From NCBI RefSeq assembly GCF_020085105.1, contig NC_058043.1:9785167-9849166 (forward strand): 64,000 nucleotides of DNA, read 5' to 3'. How positions within the stretch are numbered: the stretch's first letter is position 1; every line of letters begins with the position of its first letter. The DNA is from Siniperca chuatsi. Taxonomy: Eukaryota > Chordata > Actinopteri > Centrarchiformes > Sinipercidae. Under the pieces are notes generated by a model. The model did not search any database and had not been told where the DNA came from. It saw nothing but the letters and a program-made list of their open reading frames with translations. This document shows, in pieces, positions 49,780-63,482 of this stretch. Position numbers and translations under genes: made by a program.

Positions 49780-52700
49780 ATTTTGCCTACCCACATCTCC
49801 CAGTCGATTTTGAGGTTTTCAAACAGTAGCATTTACAGAAATTGTATGCATTTGTTAGTTTGTGGAGTTTGTAATCCGGATGATCCACATTGCCTCTCTA
49901 ATCAGTCGTTCTAAACATCTTTGACTTTTCCAGATGTGAAGAGCAGCATGTGGTAATCTGAAGATAGCACATCGTCTACTGTCCGACCCCGGGTGATACT
50001 TTAGGTCACCCTTCTTCATTTTTCATGGCCGTTAAGCAGGACAAATGTGAGACTCACGTTTCGCCCCACAAAGTCCAGCCATTGACCTCCAGGGCTGACA
50101 CACTGCAGCGGAGCAGCAGTCACTGTGCAGTTACCTGTCATAAATCTTTATCTCCTTGAATCATTACTTACCCTCGCTGTCAGGGGACTCCACTCTCCAA
50201 TCTTAAAATGATATATTGGAAATAGTGCACTCAGGCAGAGCAGAACTGAGCTGAGAAGACAGATACCAGAGAATGCAATGGCATCCAGAATTATTAATTA
50301 TCTGTGCATACGATATAGCCTATATATTTTATTGATTTACTATGATATTAATTATAACGGCAGATTTGATATATTGAGATCTGGTCATCAGAAACGCTCG
50401 TTTAAGCCACTCTGAATTATTAAAGTAGACCAAAATGACATTTGAATAATTGAAGAGTTTTTAGGGACAAAGTCCTTCTGCCACAAACTCTCAATCAGGA
50501 TCAAAGTTGCTTGTCATATCACTAAAAGGAGAGTATAAGAGAGAATCTGTCAATGTGTAACATAGTTTTATATTTCCTGGAAACATCTGAAAAGCTAGTA
50601 CTTTTCCCATAAATCCAGAAATGAAGTCAGACAGTCATTCTTAAACTTGAAATGTTGAGAGGTGACAGATATTTATAATGCAAATGCAGAGCACGTCTGT
50701 ATCTGTTTTCTTTGATAGCTGACATTAAATGGTAAGACTTGCAATAATCTATATTTTGGTTATTGTTAACAGATCTCATGAAAAGACCAAACCAACAAAT
50801 GCGTTGGTCCGTCTCTCAATACGTTCCCACTTTCCCAGCCTGCATGTGGCTCTCAGCTTCAAGCCCATTGGTTCCTATTGTGGATGTAAATCTTTTAAAA
50901 TCAGGTCACAACTATATAGATTCAATTTTTAAAAAGGTTAAGTAATTTCCTAAAACAGCTGGGCACTGTAGTTTAAACAGTGTATTTGTTGGGGACTATT
51001 TTCAGTTGCGGATTTGGACAGTGGTCATGTAATGAAGGATCATGTCAGCCAATGAAACAGTGTGGCTTACTGATATGTTTTCAATAGTTTTTGGACAACA
51101 ATGGATGCCTATAGCACAGAGGAAAAGGTAGATCAGGCTTTGGATACCAACCCTGTCTCCCAGAAATTACATCTATATATCACTAAATTGTTTTCCCAAT
51201 TCCACGTTGCTGACAAACGTAATCGCTGCCTGGATTATGTGGTCAGCAGGTGCACAAAGCACAGGACTGTGACACCAGAGTTCAGGTTCACATTCAGACT
51301 CCCATCTGTGGTTAGGTTTAGCCAGCAAAAGCACTTTGTTAAAGGTTAAGGAAAGATTGTGGCTTCGGATGAATGTTAACAATCACATTGTGTCTTTAGT
51401 CACTGTGGACATTTTATGTATTAAACCAAGACCCCGATCTTTCTCTAACCTTTACTAAGTGCTGTGAGTGCCTAAACATAACCATAAAAAAGTCTAAGAA
51501 TGCAGTTGTCACTATGAGCGGATACTGTATTACAAGATTTAATATTTTGGCGGAAAACAAATTAAATATGCAGATGTGTGGAATTCCTCAATGACATCAG
51601 GGATTTCCAGCATGGGTGAAGCAAATTTAACTAAGAATGATAAACAGAATGACTTCCCAGTGTTTTATCACACTGTGTCAGGAAGCCTGCTCCTCCATCA
51701 CCCCCAGTGAGAAGCCGGGTGTGTCCACCTGTCTGTCCTTCATCCTGTCCAGTGCTGAGAAAGCAGATGGAGCACCTCACAAGATTAGTTTATCTCATGC
51801 CAAAAACACATGGCTCATTTGTCATAATGCACCCTTTCCCTTTTGGTGAAGATTTTTTGCTTTTTTATTTAATCATGTTAGCCCTGTAGTAAATAAAGAA
51901 TCTATAAATATAATGCAAAACCCATGGCTGAATGTTCTTGGTCAGCAAAGTCAGGGCACAGAATCAATGGCTCATATAATACTGTAGGTTAGCACAGCTG
52001 AACTTTGATCAATATTAAACCCATGAAGATTGCTTTGCCACTCAATATTACATCTGCTGTGCTCCAAAACAGCACCACCTTCACACTTTGATCAAAAATG
52101 TAATGGCAAGGTCACTGCAGCCTGATGCCACTGTGTGCTCTGTCCTGCATCCAGAAGAGTTACCGTCACTGGAAGAAACAGGAGACTTCAGAGGGATTTA
52201 ATACAAACACAAGCTGCCCAGTTCCAATTGACTTTGCCCTCTGGAAGGAGTGAACTACAGTACACAGGCTGCTGTCTGTGCAGGTCTGAAAATGACTCAT
52301 AACGTGTCTGCTGACAAAACAGTAACCCAATATACTGATATGAGACTCGTCCACTGTTTCCCTTAAAGGAGGTGGGACACTGACTTGGAGAGGAAAGGGA
52401 AGAATGGAGTCATGCAACGGGGATATTTTTAGATCCATTAAGGGTTGCAGTACAGTCTGCTGTGTCACAGTGATTGGACTTTCTGCTGGTCTTTGAATGA
52501 CTTTCTTGGGGTGAATCTTTATCAAAAGCAGGATGGATGTGATCTCTTCGTGAAACACCTGATGAATTATAAATGACAGCCTCACGTTGGCTTTGACCTT
52601 GCCAGAGTCACCTGTCTGTTAAATGCTAAAATGCTATCAGGCCTCATCTTTGGTGTATCACTGTACGATCAGTGATCAGTAGGGCAGAAGGGCGGCCCGC

Positions 52701-53300
52701 TGACCCGAGCGTTAACTAGTGACAAGACGAACAGGCCTCTGAACACACTGCAAAAACACGGCCAGTATGTTTCAGCAGGAAACAGCTTTGTCTTACTGAG
52801 GAAGGAATCAGCTCAAAAATGTTTAAATCACACAAGCATGGCATATACAAAATGTGCACAGATTAAAATTAGATATTGTTTTAACATATATGTCCTTGAT
52901 GTGACTGTATGGGACAGGAAAGCATCAAGTGAAACAGCCAGCTTCTAGTCTTGGAGGCCAAGATAGATAATCTTATAAATGATTCATTTGGTCTGAATAT
53001 TTAATTTGGTGCTTTTGAAGCCATCCCAGTCAAAGGCATTGTGTCAAACTCACAGCACTAGAATTTCTCCATCTAGTGAAGAGTTGTGCCAATAGAAAGA
53101 AAACACTAATTATGTTTCAAAACCCTCAGTATGTCAGGTTTTCATCTGTTGCATGTCTGCATGATTTGATAATCCCTTTTTGGTCTTCCCATCTATTTTG
53201 ATCCGGGCTGTATCTTATTCATTTCTTAATTAGATAACAGGCTTGTTACAGAGCACACAGTGAGAAACGTCTGCTCCTCCAGTCTGCCATCTACACCACG
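49780..53300. other. Intergenic, no gene recognised
   Basis: Several 60-140 codon open frames (for example 51101-51349 plus and 52166-52585 minus) have no recognisable motif. No RNA gene or clear repeat seen. Confidence 0.45.

Positions 53301-53305
<5 letters not shown>

Positions 53306-53373
<68 letters not shown>
53306..53373. repeat. (AT)n microsatellite
   Basis: About 34 uninterrupted AT units. Confidence 0.97.
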
Positions 53374-53376
<3 letters not shown>

Positions 53377-53379
53377 AAC

Positions 53380-55503
53380 TAACCCAGCTCTTTTTCCCTC
53401 TTGTGATGTGACACATTCTTAGACAGGACTGACTGGGGAAAATTTTGGATAGAGAGAGTCAGAGAGGGAGAGAGAGGGATGCCATCATGATATCAGTGCA
53501 GAGAACCAGCAGCGAGAAGGCGTTAACAACAGATAACATGAGGTGATAATGAGTGGCCCTGAAGCTGTACACTGACACTTACACCTCCATTCATCACTAT
53601 TATTGTTGAACAGAGGGGAAAAAAAAGTTTTAAACTTTAGATCTGTTCGTCTAATGTCACAAAGACAAATGAAATCATCAGAGGGAAACTTCACACAATT
53701 AAGATACATGTTTAATGAAAGGCACTCTTTACAAGATAATTAAAACATAGCAAATTATGACATTGTATACTGTACAATGTTGACACATACAGTAACAGTT
53801 CTCAAATATTAAGTGCTTCATAACATAGTAAAGTGCTAGTACCAACGTGACTAACTGATGTCACCTTATTGCATTTCATTTTAATTAATTACAGGTATTG
53901 CTCTTTCCATGGGTGAAATGCAACATATGACATTGTTTCCCACCCACACGTCATTATTGCATATTGTAGGATTACTAGAAAGGCATTGATTGTGTTACAA
54001 CTACATCCATTGCCATTTCTATACAAGCTGCATTTATATGTATAATAAACTCACATACAGTACATTTTCAAGATTGGAACGTGGCATGCATATATAGTAC
54101 TAATTCATGTTTTCCTGATGAGACACAAATGTCATCATTTGTTGTCATCATCTCACAAATCCAGCTGAAGTATTGGCTTTCCCTATCACATGGAATATAA
54201 TGATCATCACTATATAATTAAAATACTATAATATATTTAGCTACAATAACTATGTCAAGCTTTCACTTACTGATAATAAGAGTTCAACCTCATTTGGGCA
54301 CACTATGCCATGCAATACAAATGAGAAAACAAAGGTAAAAGGAGAAATGTTCAAATACAAGTTGTTTTTTGTCTTTGCCCTCTCCTTGATTCTCTCAGTC
54401 GGATTACAAATCTCATCTCACATTTCTATACACTGTTATAGATATAATTTCCCTGCCAACAACTGATGGTGTAAAGCTCCAAAAGTGCTTAAGAGATATG
54501 TGGGAAAAAAACTTTTAGTGCAATGAATTGATATGGTTTTTAAAGGGTAAATTCACATTATAATAACATGTTAGAAGGTGACTGCATATACAGCTACATC
54601 TGCATAATCTGATGCAAAATGCCAAATAATAAAAATGAAACCATGTAGATGAACACTTTTTTGATTTCAAAAGTTGAAACTGCTGCATGCAACTACTGCA
54701 TGTACTATAATACAGTGAATGTTAAGCAGAGTCATGGTTTGATTTATATTTTGCAGCCTATCTACAATATTAATAGCAGACATACTAACGTGCCAACAAA
54801 TTTTTCACACAGACATTGTTATACTGTGACATGTGGAGAAGTGCTGTTGGCTGGGCATTCACAACTATAGATTTGCTGATAAGACAATGTGTGCGCTGAT
54901 GTCCTCTTGCCTTACACTGGAGACATTTGCCTGCCCTTGAAAATCCTGCCAAGTTCTATCTGGATATTGCTGAATATGATGAAGTGTAGACTAACATGGA
55001 ACTGTCATGTAATATGAGCTCCGAGTATACCAGTTTAAAGGCTACGATTAAACCGTTTTTTATTTCTCTTGTGGGATATTACTGTTATACAAACCTCAAG
55101 GACATTTTGTTCATATTTACAGCTTTCTTTGCATTTCACTTTCAAGGTGAAATGTCTATAGTACAAATGAGCCATCACATCTTTCTTCAAATTGCACTGG
55201 ATGAAAGATAATAATTATACCTTTTCAGTTCTTCTCATCAAAGTTAACTGACAAAAAAATTGCTGAGTTGTGTTAATTGCACTTTGACACATCCACAAGC
55301 AGACAGACAACTTGTGTAAAGGCTGTCTCACCGCACAGTGCCTATTAATACTGTAACAATATGCACAAATGCTGCCATGTTTGGAGTACAAAATAGTGAG
55401 AAAGATAAACTGATATCATCCAGTGCATCTCACGACTGGATATGTTTGATTTATCCGTGTGTTTTTCATGCCTTTGATATAAATAAATTCTTTAGTTTCT
55501 CTA
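53380..55503. other. Downstream of kcna10, no separate gene recognised
   Basis: Part is likely kcna10 3' UTR; a minus-strand AATAAA lies near 55057, roughly 440 nt after the stop. Otherwise AT-rich and unassigned. Confidence 0.4.
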
Positions 55504-57192
55504 TCAGTGCATGCCATTTTTCTCATTCTGCCAGGTGCCGTTACTTTTGTTTAGTGAAGGTGTACTTCCATACTTGTTTGCAGCTGACATTTTCTGGGCA
55601 GCCTCTGCAGCTGCATCCATAATCTGTTTCTCCTCCTGCTCAGTTTCGCGGTGGTAAAAATAGTTAAAGTTGGAGACGATGACAGGGACGGGCAAGGCAA
55701 TGGTCAGGACACCAGCAATGGCACAGAGGGTGCCAACCATTTTGCCTCCCATTGTGATGGGGCACATGTCTCCGTATCCCACAGTGGTCATTGTCACCAC
55801 AGCCCACCAGAAGCCGTCAGGGATGCTAACAAACTGCGTCTGGGGCTCATCCACTTCTGCAAAGTAGATGGCACTTGAGAATAGGATGACTCCTATAAAA
55901 AGGAAGAAGATGAGCAGCCCAAGTTCCCTCATACTGGCTTTCAAGGTCTGCCCCAAGATCTGAAGCCCTTTCGAGTGTCGGGAGAGCTTAAAAATTCTGA
56001 AAACTCTCACTAGGCGGATGATTCTTAGGATTGCCAGGGACATGTTCTGACCAGAGTTCATATCATCATCAGGGGTGGTAGCCAACTCTGTTCCCAAGGT
56101 TACGAAGTAGGGAATAATAGAAACTATGTCAATGACATTCATGATGTTATTGAAGAAATCACTTTTGCTCGGGCACACCACAAAACGGACACCGACTTCA
56201 AAGCAGAACCAAATGATGCAAATAGTCTCCACAATGAAAAAGGGGTCTGTGACATATGCCATTAGGTCTTTAGTGGCGGGATGAGGAGAACTGTCTTGGG
56301 TCCCGTTGATGATTTGGGTTAAACCCGGGAGAAAGTCATTGTCATCCCTGAACTCTGGCAGAGTCTCTAGGCAGAAGATGAAGATGGAAATGACAATGAC
56401 AAACACAGAAACCAGAGCTACAGATTTGGCTGCACTGGAGCTTTCTGGGTATTCAAACAGGAGCCAGAATTGTCGTTTGAGTTCGTTGGTGGGCAAAAGG
56501 ACCTCTGGCTCTTTGATAAACCCTTCGTCTTCGCGGAACTGCTCCATCGCTTCATGACCCAACTCGTAGAAAACAATTTCATTAGCAAAAACATCTAAGG
56601 GAACATTGGCCGGTCTGCGGATTCTTCCCCCTGACTGATAGTAGTACAGAATACCATCAAAAGACGGGCGGTTTCTGTCAAAAAAGTACTCGTTTTTCAT
56701 CGGGTCGAAGTAGCTTATCCTCTTTATGGGGTCGCCGAGCAGCGTCTCTGGAAACTTATTCAGAGTGCTGAGCTGGGTCTCGAACATCAGGCCCGAAATA
56801 TTGATGACAACTTTCTCGTCTTTTTCTTCCATGCAGTGCTTTTCAAACAAATCTTCATTCTCATAGCTATCCTTCGCCATCTTACTGAAGACGCTGTCAG
56901 TTGGAGACTCACTGTTGATCAGGAGCTTCAGATTAGAGATCAAACTGCCACTACTGGAGTTTGCTTTAGTGGTCAGAGTCGGAGGAGTGGACGGTGACAA
57001 CCCTTCTTGACCAAACTGATGTCCACGTCGTCCTCTGTGTGGCGACTGGTGAGGAGAAGTCAAACGGCGCGTTAAAAGATTCTGATCGGGGGCCTCTGAG
57101 GTGGGTGAAGTCGGGTACCCGGAGTCACTCGGGTCTCCCAGGTTGATGCCGACATCATCCATGTTCTCAAAATTAACCAGCGGCACCTCCAT
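55504..57192 (-). CDS. kcna10: Voltage-gated potassium channel Kv1.8 (KCNA10)
   Basis: Shaker-family delayed-rectifier K+ channel subunit; Kv1.8 is cyclic-nucleotide sensitive and needed in inner-ear hair cells in mammals (family knowledge). One uninterrupted coding exon of 562 residues. T1 tetramerisation domain about 127-225 ([31 protein letters not shown]). S1 about 257-275, S2 315-337, S3 351-370. S4 388-403 with spaced Arg ([19 protein letters not shown]). S5 423-443, pore [12 protein letters not shown] with filter at 470-475, S6 with PVP at 501-503. The N-terminus [13 protein letters not shown] matches human KCNA10 (MEVALVNFDN), and the C-terminus (SLNKSNGTW) resembles its SLNKTNGG, not the TDV end of other Kv1 channels. 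The disordered segment before T1 is about 40 residues longer than I recall in the human protein. Two stops (TGA, TAG) lie in frame upstream of the start, fixing this ATG. Confidence 0.96.
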   Translation of the reverse strand: MEVPLVNFENMDDVGINLGDPSDSGYPTSPTSEAPDQNLLTRRLTSPHQSPHRGRRGHQFGQEGLSPSTPPTLTTKANSSSGSLISNLKLLINSESPTDSVFSKMAKDSYENEDLFEKHCMEEKDEKVVINISGLMFETQLSTLNKFPETLLGDPIKRISYFDPMKNEYFFDRNRPSFDGILYYYQSGGRIRRPANVPLDVFANEIVFYELGHEAMEQFREDEGFIKEPEVLLPTNELKRQFWLLFEYPESSSAAKSVALVSVFVIVISIFIFCLETLPEFRDDNDFLPGLTQIINGTQDSSPHPATKDLMAYVTDPFFIVETICIIWFCFEVGVRFVVCPSKSDFFNNIMNVIDIVSIIPYFVTLGTELATTPDDDMNSGQNMSLAILRIIRLVRVFRIFKLSRHSKGLQILGQTLKASMRELGLLIFFLFIGVILFSSAIYFAEVDEPQTQFVSIPDGFWWAVVTMTTVGYGDMCPITMGGKMVGTLCAIAGVLTIALPVPVIVSNFNYFYHRETEQEEKQIMDAAAEAAQKMSAANKYGSTPSLNKSNGTWQNEKNGMH

Positions 57193-58505
57193 CCCCTGTC
57201 TTGCCGCTAGCCACAGCTCCGTCTATCAGCCTGGTTCAAGTGCAGAAGACAGAGGGGACACCACAACCAGTGCCACACTGAAGATCCTGGCAGGGCCTCC
57301 CTCTTCCTGATTATCATTCAGGCAGCTGTTCACTACTTTTGGATTCAGTGCTGTGTGTAATCTGTAAAAGGGGGGGAACAAAGTTGTGTTATATTTTGTT
57401 ATAGTGCAATACAGTTTTGTTGGCAAAGAGATTTTTATGTCAACTCCTGTTTGCATCAGCAGAGAACCTGCCATCTGATACTGTGCTTGTACAGTTATTT
57501 TTTCCCCAATTCTCTCCCATGACCTAAACGAAAACACAAACTCTGCAAGTTCGGCTGTGGAAGTGCTTACATGGGGTATGGATAGTATTATTGCTGATCA
57601 TTGTGCTACAAAACTGAACATGTTTAATTTCCTTGTGGAAAAACATCTGAGACTTCACTTATAACTGAAAGCAGAGACTCATCAAAACCGAAACAATTTT
57701 TCCTCTCAATATCTAAATGTTTGAACGTCAGTTTCTAATTACCGTCTTGGTTAATCCATCCAAACACTGTTCAGGGTAGTCTATCAGCATCACGTTTACT
57801 TTATCTCCAAGTAGCTGTTTATCATTCCATTTGTCTGGTTCGGACAGGTAACCAAATCCTGACACATGCTTATAAGCTACAACCTCTGTGTCCACTTGAC
57901 ACCGGGGGCCCTGCGCACTCAGAGAGACTCATCTGGTTCTATTTCCAATTGCATTGTAGCAGATAACGTAACAGTCCAGGATACAGGATTGAATCTTCTT
58001 ATGTAAGGACATCATGATAGGGCTTATGCAAAAAATAAACATATCGATTATGCCTTGTCAGCAAAGAGGGGTTACTGAGTCCAAGAGAAAGCACAGTTGA
58101 AGATAGAGAGAACAGAAAAGTGCTGTTAGATCTACATTATTGCATCTTAGACACTTAATTGTTTCTAGAAGCAACTTGAAAGCTAAATTGAAACCAAAAT
58201 CTTACCACTGAACTAACTTAGCCTTATCTCACACTGAGCTAACATTGAAAGACACAACAGATCCACTGACATCACTACCCTCATCAGATCGGAATAAGCA
58301 CCCACAAATACATGCAGTATATCTGCACAGTATATCTTTAATTAAGTGCAAAGTTTCAATCCAGCTGTGTGCAGATGTCGGCACCACTCACCCGTGTCGC
58401 TGGCTCTGCAGAAGTTCTTGTGTCCTCTCTACTCTGCCCGGCAGCTCCGCTGTGCTCCCCCTTCTTTCCTTCAATCTCTCTCTCATCCACACTCACAATC
58501 AAGAG
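57193..58505 (-). promoter_or_regulatory. kcna10: kcna10 5' UTR: leader exon, intron and probable promoter
   Basis: On the minus strand a strong acceptor (CCCCCCCTTTTACAG) ends just before 57361, so 57193-57361 is 5' UTR of the coding exon. A matching donor, GACACGG|GTGAGTGG, closes a candidate leader exon at 58392. Upstream of that, CCCAATGGGAGC (near 58530) offers a CCAAT box. The intron would be about 1.0 kb. Splice sites are visible; pairing and promoter are inferred. Confidence 0.5.
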
Positions 58506-58575
58506 TGTCTCTAGCTCTATTAAAGCTCCCATTGGGTAATTTAATACCCTATACGAAACCAGAGATGCCAGAGGT

Positions 58576-58640
58576 ACCCACACACACACACACACACTCA
58601 CAAACTTACATGTGCGCACACACAAACACAGGCAAACACA
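58576..58640. repeat. Imperfect (CA)n microsatellite
   Basis: CACACACACACACACACAC followed by interrupted CACAAACACAGGCAAACACA. Open frames here are low-complexity artefacts. Confidence 0.9.
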
Positions 58641-58699
58641 AACACAAGAAGGCAACTCACTGTATTTTGAATGTGGGGATCACCTGGCTTTCTTCTCCT

Positions 58700-60555
58700 T
58701 GCTCCCCCCTCCAACAGTGGGGTAAGTGAGTATGTTATAGGTAGCACTCTGATAGGAGATTTACACTGCAGGAGCCAATTGCTGTTTGACGCGGTGAAGG
58801 GAGAGTGGGACCCACTCTTTCCCTTCTTTCCTGCAGAGTAAGCATCCACATGCAGGATCATCCAATCCACCCTCACCTTGGGGATTATACCGTATTCTTC
58901 CCCTGTTGTCATAGCTGTCAATACCTGCAGCAGCGCATATCTGCCCAGGGGCTTCAGCTTTCTATTGTTTACATCCTTAGTAAAGCATGGTGACGTAAAG
59001 TGTTATTTCATCTGAAATCAATATTCTGTGAAATTTTAAAACTGTCACAAATGTTTTCCAAACCTTTCCCGAAATCTCCATCCAACTCTTTTATATCAGC
59101 CCTGTATGTCTGTGCAAACAGAGCCATAAAACATATGCCAGTTCCTCTTTGGAAAAACAAGAATTAGGCAGTACACTAGAATCTATTTTATTGATAAATA
59201 CTTACATTTTTCACTGAGGCAATGTATTCTGGGCACACATTTCCCCTAGAGGTGTTAAGTATAGATTTGTAAGCGGGTTCATAGTGTTGAGAGAGGAAAA
59301 ACAGTCTTTTTCCAAGAAAATCCTGCAGCTGTGTTTTTTAATTTCTGTTGTCCCTGCCAACTCCAGAATCTTTGTGCCTGCCAGCTATTGAAGGTTTGTC
59401 AGATTAATAAAGTAGCTCTGTGGCTTTGAAAAAATGTGACAAGCCTAATTAAAAGGTTAAATTCACATTACAGAAAGACTGCACTACCTTTTTCAGTTCT
59501 TCTGAATTCTCTCGAGGAACAAAAACTTTAATCAAAGTTAATCTTGTACTTTCTCAAAAGGGCGTGCCAATTTGGCAACATAGGTTGAATATTGTGTTAC
59601 CTGATAGAGAACCAAATGCCTGAAGTCAGAAAACATTCCCTCATCTCACTCTCGTCCTGCTGCAGCCAGGAGTTGGCTCTCTGCTGGTCCCCTGTAACAT
59701 TGCGGTGTGATGGCTTCAAGGTCACAGAAAACTGTTTGAAGACTTCACAGTCTACGCTTTGCTTTACAACATCACACACCATCACCTCCAGGAATCTCAT
59801 AATGTGTCCTTATGGGAACATCATGCATCAGTAAATAAACTTCACATGTTTGTACCTGAGACATACTTTCAGGTTTTGCCCATGCACATAGAGTATAGAG
59901 TACATGGACGCAGGGATGTGCATGTGCACACACAAACATCACTCAGCTGACTCAACATGCTTGATATATAGGGATCTTTTTCTTGTGTGATTCTGCAATG
60001 TCCTGAACATGTCATTGAGAACGCAGTCAGCTGAGGCATGACCTGTCACTTAAACACCTCATAATAGAATTTGATGCAGGCAAAGAGAGACAGGAAGATG
60101 GATAGTGAGGGGGGCGATCACAGATCACTGTGCGAGTCAGACTGAGAGGGTAAATAATCGATTCATTCCCCTGCAAAACGATTTGTGTCAGTAAAAATGG
60201 GAAAGGGGAGGTAAATGGGTGAGATAGACTGCAGCTACTGCAGAGTCACTCGTCCCAGGACTCCTGAGAGTGTACCAGAGGGATAACGTCCCTCCCTCTG
60301 TCGTTCTATGCAGCCCTCGATCCATCATCCATCCCTCCTCCCTCCCTCCCTGCGTCCAGCCCTTCCCCCGATGACACTGTCACCTTACCCATTAACAGAC
60401 TGTGTTGACAAAGCAATTTCTCCATCAGCATGCTTGTGTGTGAACTATACTGACGCTGCATAGTATAAACACCTCCTTCGCACCTTTATAGAGCTCGACT
60501 TTGACCCCTGATAGGAATAGCGACATTTGTTCAGGAAAAATAAGTTAGAACTTCA
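58700..60555. other. Intergenic upstream of kcna10, no gene recognised
   Basis: Includes a CT-rich stretch with repeated CCCTCC near 60320-60360. No coding exon or RNA gene seen. Confidence 0.45.
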
Positions 60556-60650
60556 ACACTGAAGTGAAGTATCCAGACTGTTCAGTAAAAGTAGCATAAC
60601 CACACTGTGAAAATACCTCATTACAGGTACAAGTCCTCAAAATGCTACTT
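60556..60650 (+). mobile_element. hAT-like CAGTGGTGGAAGAAG repeat fragment
   Basis: GAAGTGAAGTATCCAGACTG, then AGTAAAAGTAGCATAACCAC and ATTACAGGTACAAGTCCT, match the left part of this family. It is interrupted at TTAA (60649-60652) by the next element. Confidence 0.65.
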
Positions 60651-60652
60651 AA

Positions 60653-60880
60653 AGGTCCATTGTGTAACATTTAGGAGGAGCTATTGGCAGAAATGGAATA
60701 TAATAAGTTTAGTTAAGTATGTTTTCATTAGTGTATAATCACCTGAAAATAAGAATTGTTGTGTTTTCATTAACTTAGAATAAACCGTTTTTATCTACAG
60801 AGCGACCGAGTCCCCTTCCACGGCCATGATTCTACGGTAGCCTAGAACGTTTTTTCGCTTTTTTGTTTCACCACTCTGAT
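60653..60880. mobile_element. Second TTAA-flanked MITE copy (AGGTCCA ends), shortened
   Basis: Begins AGGTCCATTGTGTAACATTT directly after TTAA and follows the reverse complement of the 19115-19480 element through ATAATCACCTGAAAATAAGA and TTATCTACAGAGCGACC. It then jumps to a TTTCACCACT-like block near 60868, so part of the interior is deleted. The far terminus is not clear. Confidence 0.7.
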
Positions 60881-63482
60881 AGATTGATACAGGCACCAGG
60901 CACCAGGCTCAGATCAAACTGTCAAACCAGGCAGTGCTGATCAAACCAAGGCTTAAATTTAGATTTTGATCTCAAACCTTTTTTGTAAGTGATTATAGCT
61001 GGAACAAATGTTTTGTATACATATGATAAACAGATCCTATTCTTCTTTTACAGATTTTAATATGAATATGTTTTTATCGTCTCAGGAGTTTATACATCTG
61101 TTGATGTATTTTATTCTCTTTAATTTGTTGGTATCTGTGTTGTAGGTATCAGTACAAATTTTTACCCATTGCCATTTTATACTCGCTTTTGTTGTTTTAA
61201 ACCTTTTGGGCAAATCATTTATTATTATTTTCTACTTTGTTTATGTATCTTCCTATATAGTAGTTTCTATGATAATTGTTTCCTCTGGATGATTTATGTG
61301 ATTCATGCTTTACGTTTGACTGAATTTAAAAAATAATAATAATAATAATGATAATATAATTTAATATGTTCTTGTATGTAATGCCTGACGAAGATATCAA
61401 AACATTGCTCTGTTCCATTAAATTATCTGGGAGCTGACAGTACAGTGAGCAGATCTTCTGTCTGACTTTTGCCTGCAGTTTGTTTTTTGACCCAGCACCT
61501 GTAGAAGTTATGTGGATGTGCCTGCCCGACACTCTGTCTTTGGAAATGACAAAGTAACAAAATCTGTGGGCTACTCATCTTGTGCACATGATCTAAGTAA
61601 TTCTATCTCAAAAGCCCATATGCTCATCCATTAAGGGTGACAGGATTTCAAAGTGCATGTCAGGTAGCACGGATTAGATATTCCAGCCTGGTAATTTTAT
61701 ATCTGTTGTAAAGGCAGCTGGTTATTCCAATCTAGTAATCCTATATATTGCAGCAGAGGTTCTCCCCATTGCAAATACCATACAAGATTGGGTCAGGAGC
61801 ATACAAGGGCATAACATCTACAGTATATAAAACCACCATTCAGCTCAAAACACAGTGTTAGGTAATGTTAAGTGGCATGTTCATCCAATACAGTGTTAGT
61901 GGCTCACAGTTGAGCTGAGCCACAAACACTTGCAGGGGCAGTGATCAGAGTTTCTCAATCACAAGTCTGGGATCCCTTGTGGGTTCACTTGATCTCTATG
62001 GTCTTGAAAATAGCATACAATAGAAAACAATAAGTACTGCAGGGGCGCCCTGGTGGTTTGAGGGTTTAAGAAGCTTTTTCAAGAGTGTCCTGGTCAGGAT
62101 AGGCAGTAACAACAATGACAAATAACATGCCTCGAAATCAGAATTAAACAGAAATGCAATAATAAAATCATAAATAACATTTCTAATACAATCATGTCAG
62201 AGAGTTCATCCTAAACAACTTAAAACAACAAAAGAGCTGTCTAAAACCAGAACAATAACTCAGACCAATCCAAAACAATGACTTAATCAGACAAATCAAG
62301 ATTCTACAATACACCAGCAGCCAGAAGAGAGAGCACCCAGTTTCTGCCTCAGTGATTTGAATTCACAAAGAAAGACCAAATCTTGCTATTTTAGATCTAA
62401 CTGCAGAAGGTTACAGGCAGAAGGAGCAGCTGTTCAGTGCGGACCTTTGTAGAAAATAATTCTTAAAAGCCTATCTATTTCTTCTCCCTCCAAAAAAAAA
62501 TCCAGAATCTATGAATACGCAAATATTTTTAATTTCAAAAGTTTAACTGCTGGTCACAAGATGTCTCCTGCTTCACTGAAAAGTCCAGTGTTTGTGACCT
62601 GAAAGCTTCAAGTTTCCACATCACGTGTTGTGTAAGTTGCATATTGGACCACGACTGACTTCCAGGCTAGTTGTAATGTTACAAAATCATCAGCTCATAT
62701 GTACACATCTTATACTGAGATTTAAGGTGAGCACAGAGAAACTTTCACTCTTCAGCAGAATAATGTAGAAACAACCTTCTAGTGTCAAACTCTGCATAGT
62801 GAAGGTCAAACATAGAAGTAACAACAAGAGCAACACATTTTTGAGTGGAGGGGGAGCTGGTCTGTCAGTACATTTTTGAGTGAAATACTAGTTATAAAAA
62901 ATAGTTTTTCTGTCCTCTATGAGTGCACTCTTCCCTTCATTGTTTGGACTGAGGATTTGCAGTTGATAAAGACGCCCATGCCTAATCTGAGGACTGTTAC
63001 TCCACTAAGGAGATTATGCAACACAGGAGATCAGCCCGGAGAATCACCCTCATAGATGAACAGTGTGGACTAAATACTACAGACTTAATTGAAATGCCTG
63101 GATTGTTTCCAGCTTCACTAATCAAAAGACAAGTGCTAATCTTGGATGACTCCTTGGACCCGACACGGTAGGGGAGGAGGTGAGGGCAAACCAATCTGAG
63201 TGCAGCCACAACATTTATCACTGCAATCTTCAGTGGTTTAAACTCACTGATTAAATTACACTTTCTTTTGCAAACATCCATTCTTTTTTTCTGCACTTCT
63301 CCTGCTGTTAGAGCACAAATCCTTTAGCATCAACTGATACATGATTCATAGATTCATAACACACTGTAAATTCCTTCAAAGCACTATGACATGTAGTGAG
63401 AAGAATAATTTTCCATCCAGCAACCATGCAGGGAGGATGAATGCCAAACACCACCCACTATTTTGACATCAACTTTGCTCAC
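60881..63482. other. Intergenic, no gene recognised
   Basis: AT-rich with a short (AAT)n tract near 61330-61350. No exon, RNA gene or repeat identified with confidence. Confidence 0.4.

Noticed and set aside
52166-52585. 139-codon minus-strand open frame
   Set aside because: No domain motif and no supporting splice or poly-A signals; kept as unassigned intergenic sequence.
58346-58921. Overlapping open frames around the kcna10 leader
   Set aside because: Composition is dominated by the (CA)n tract and by the inferred non-coding leader exon.
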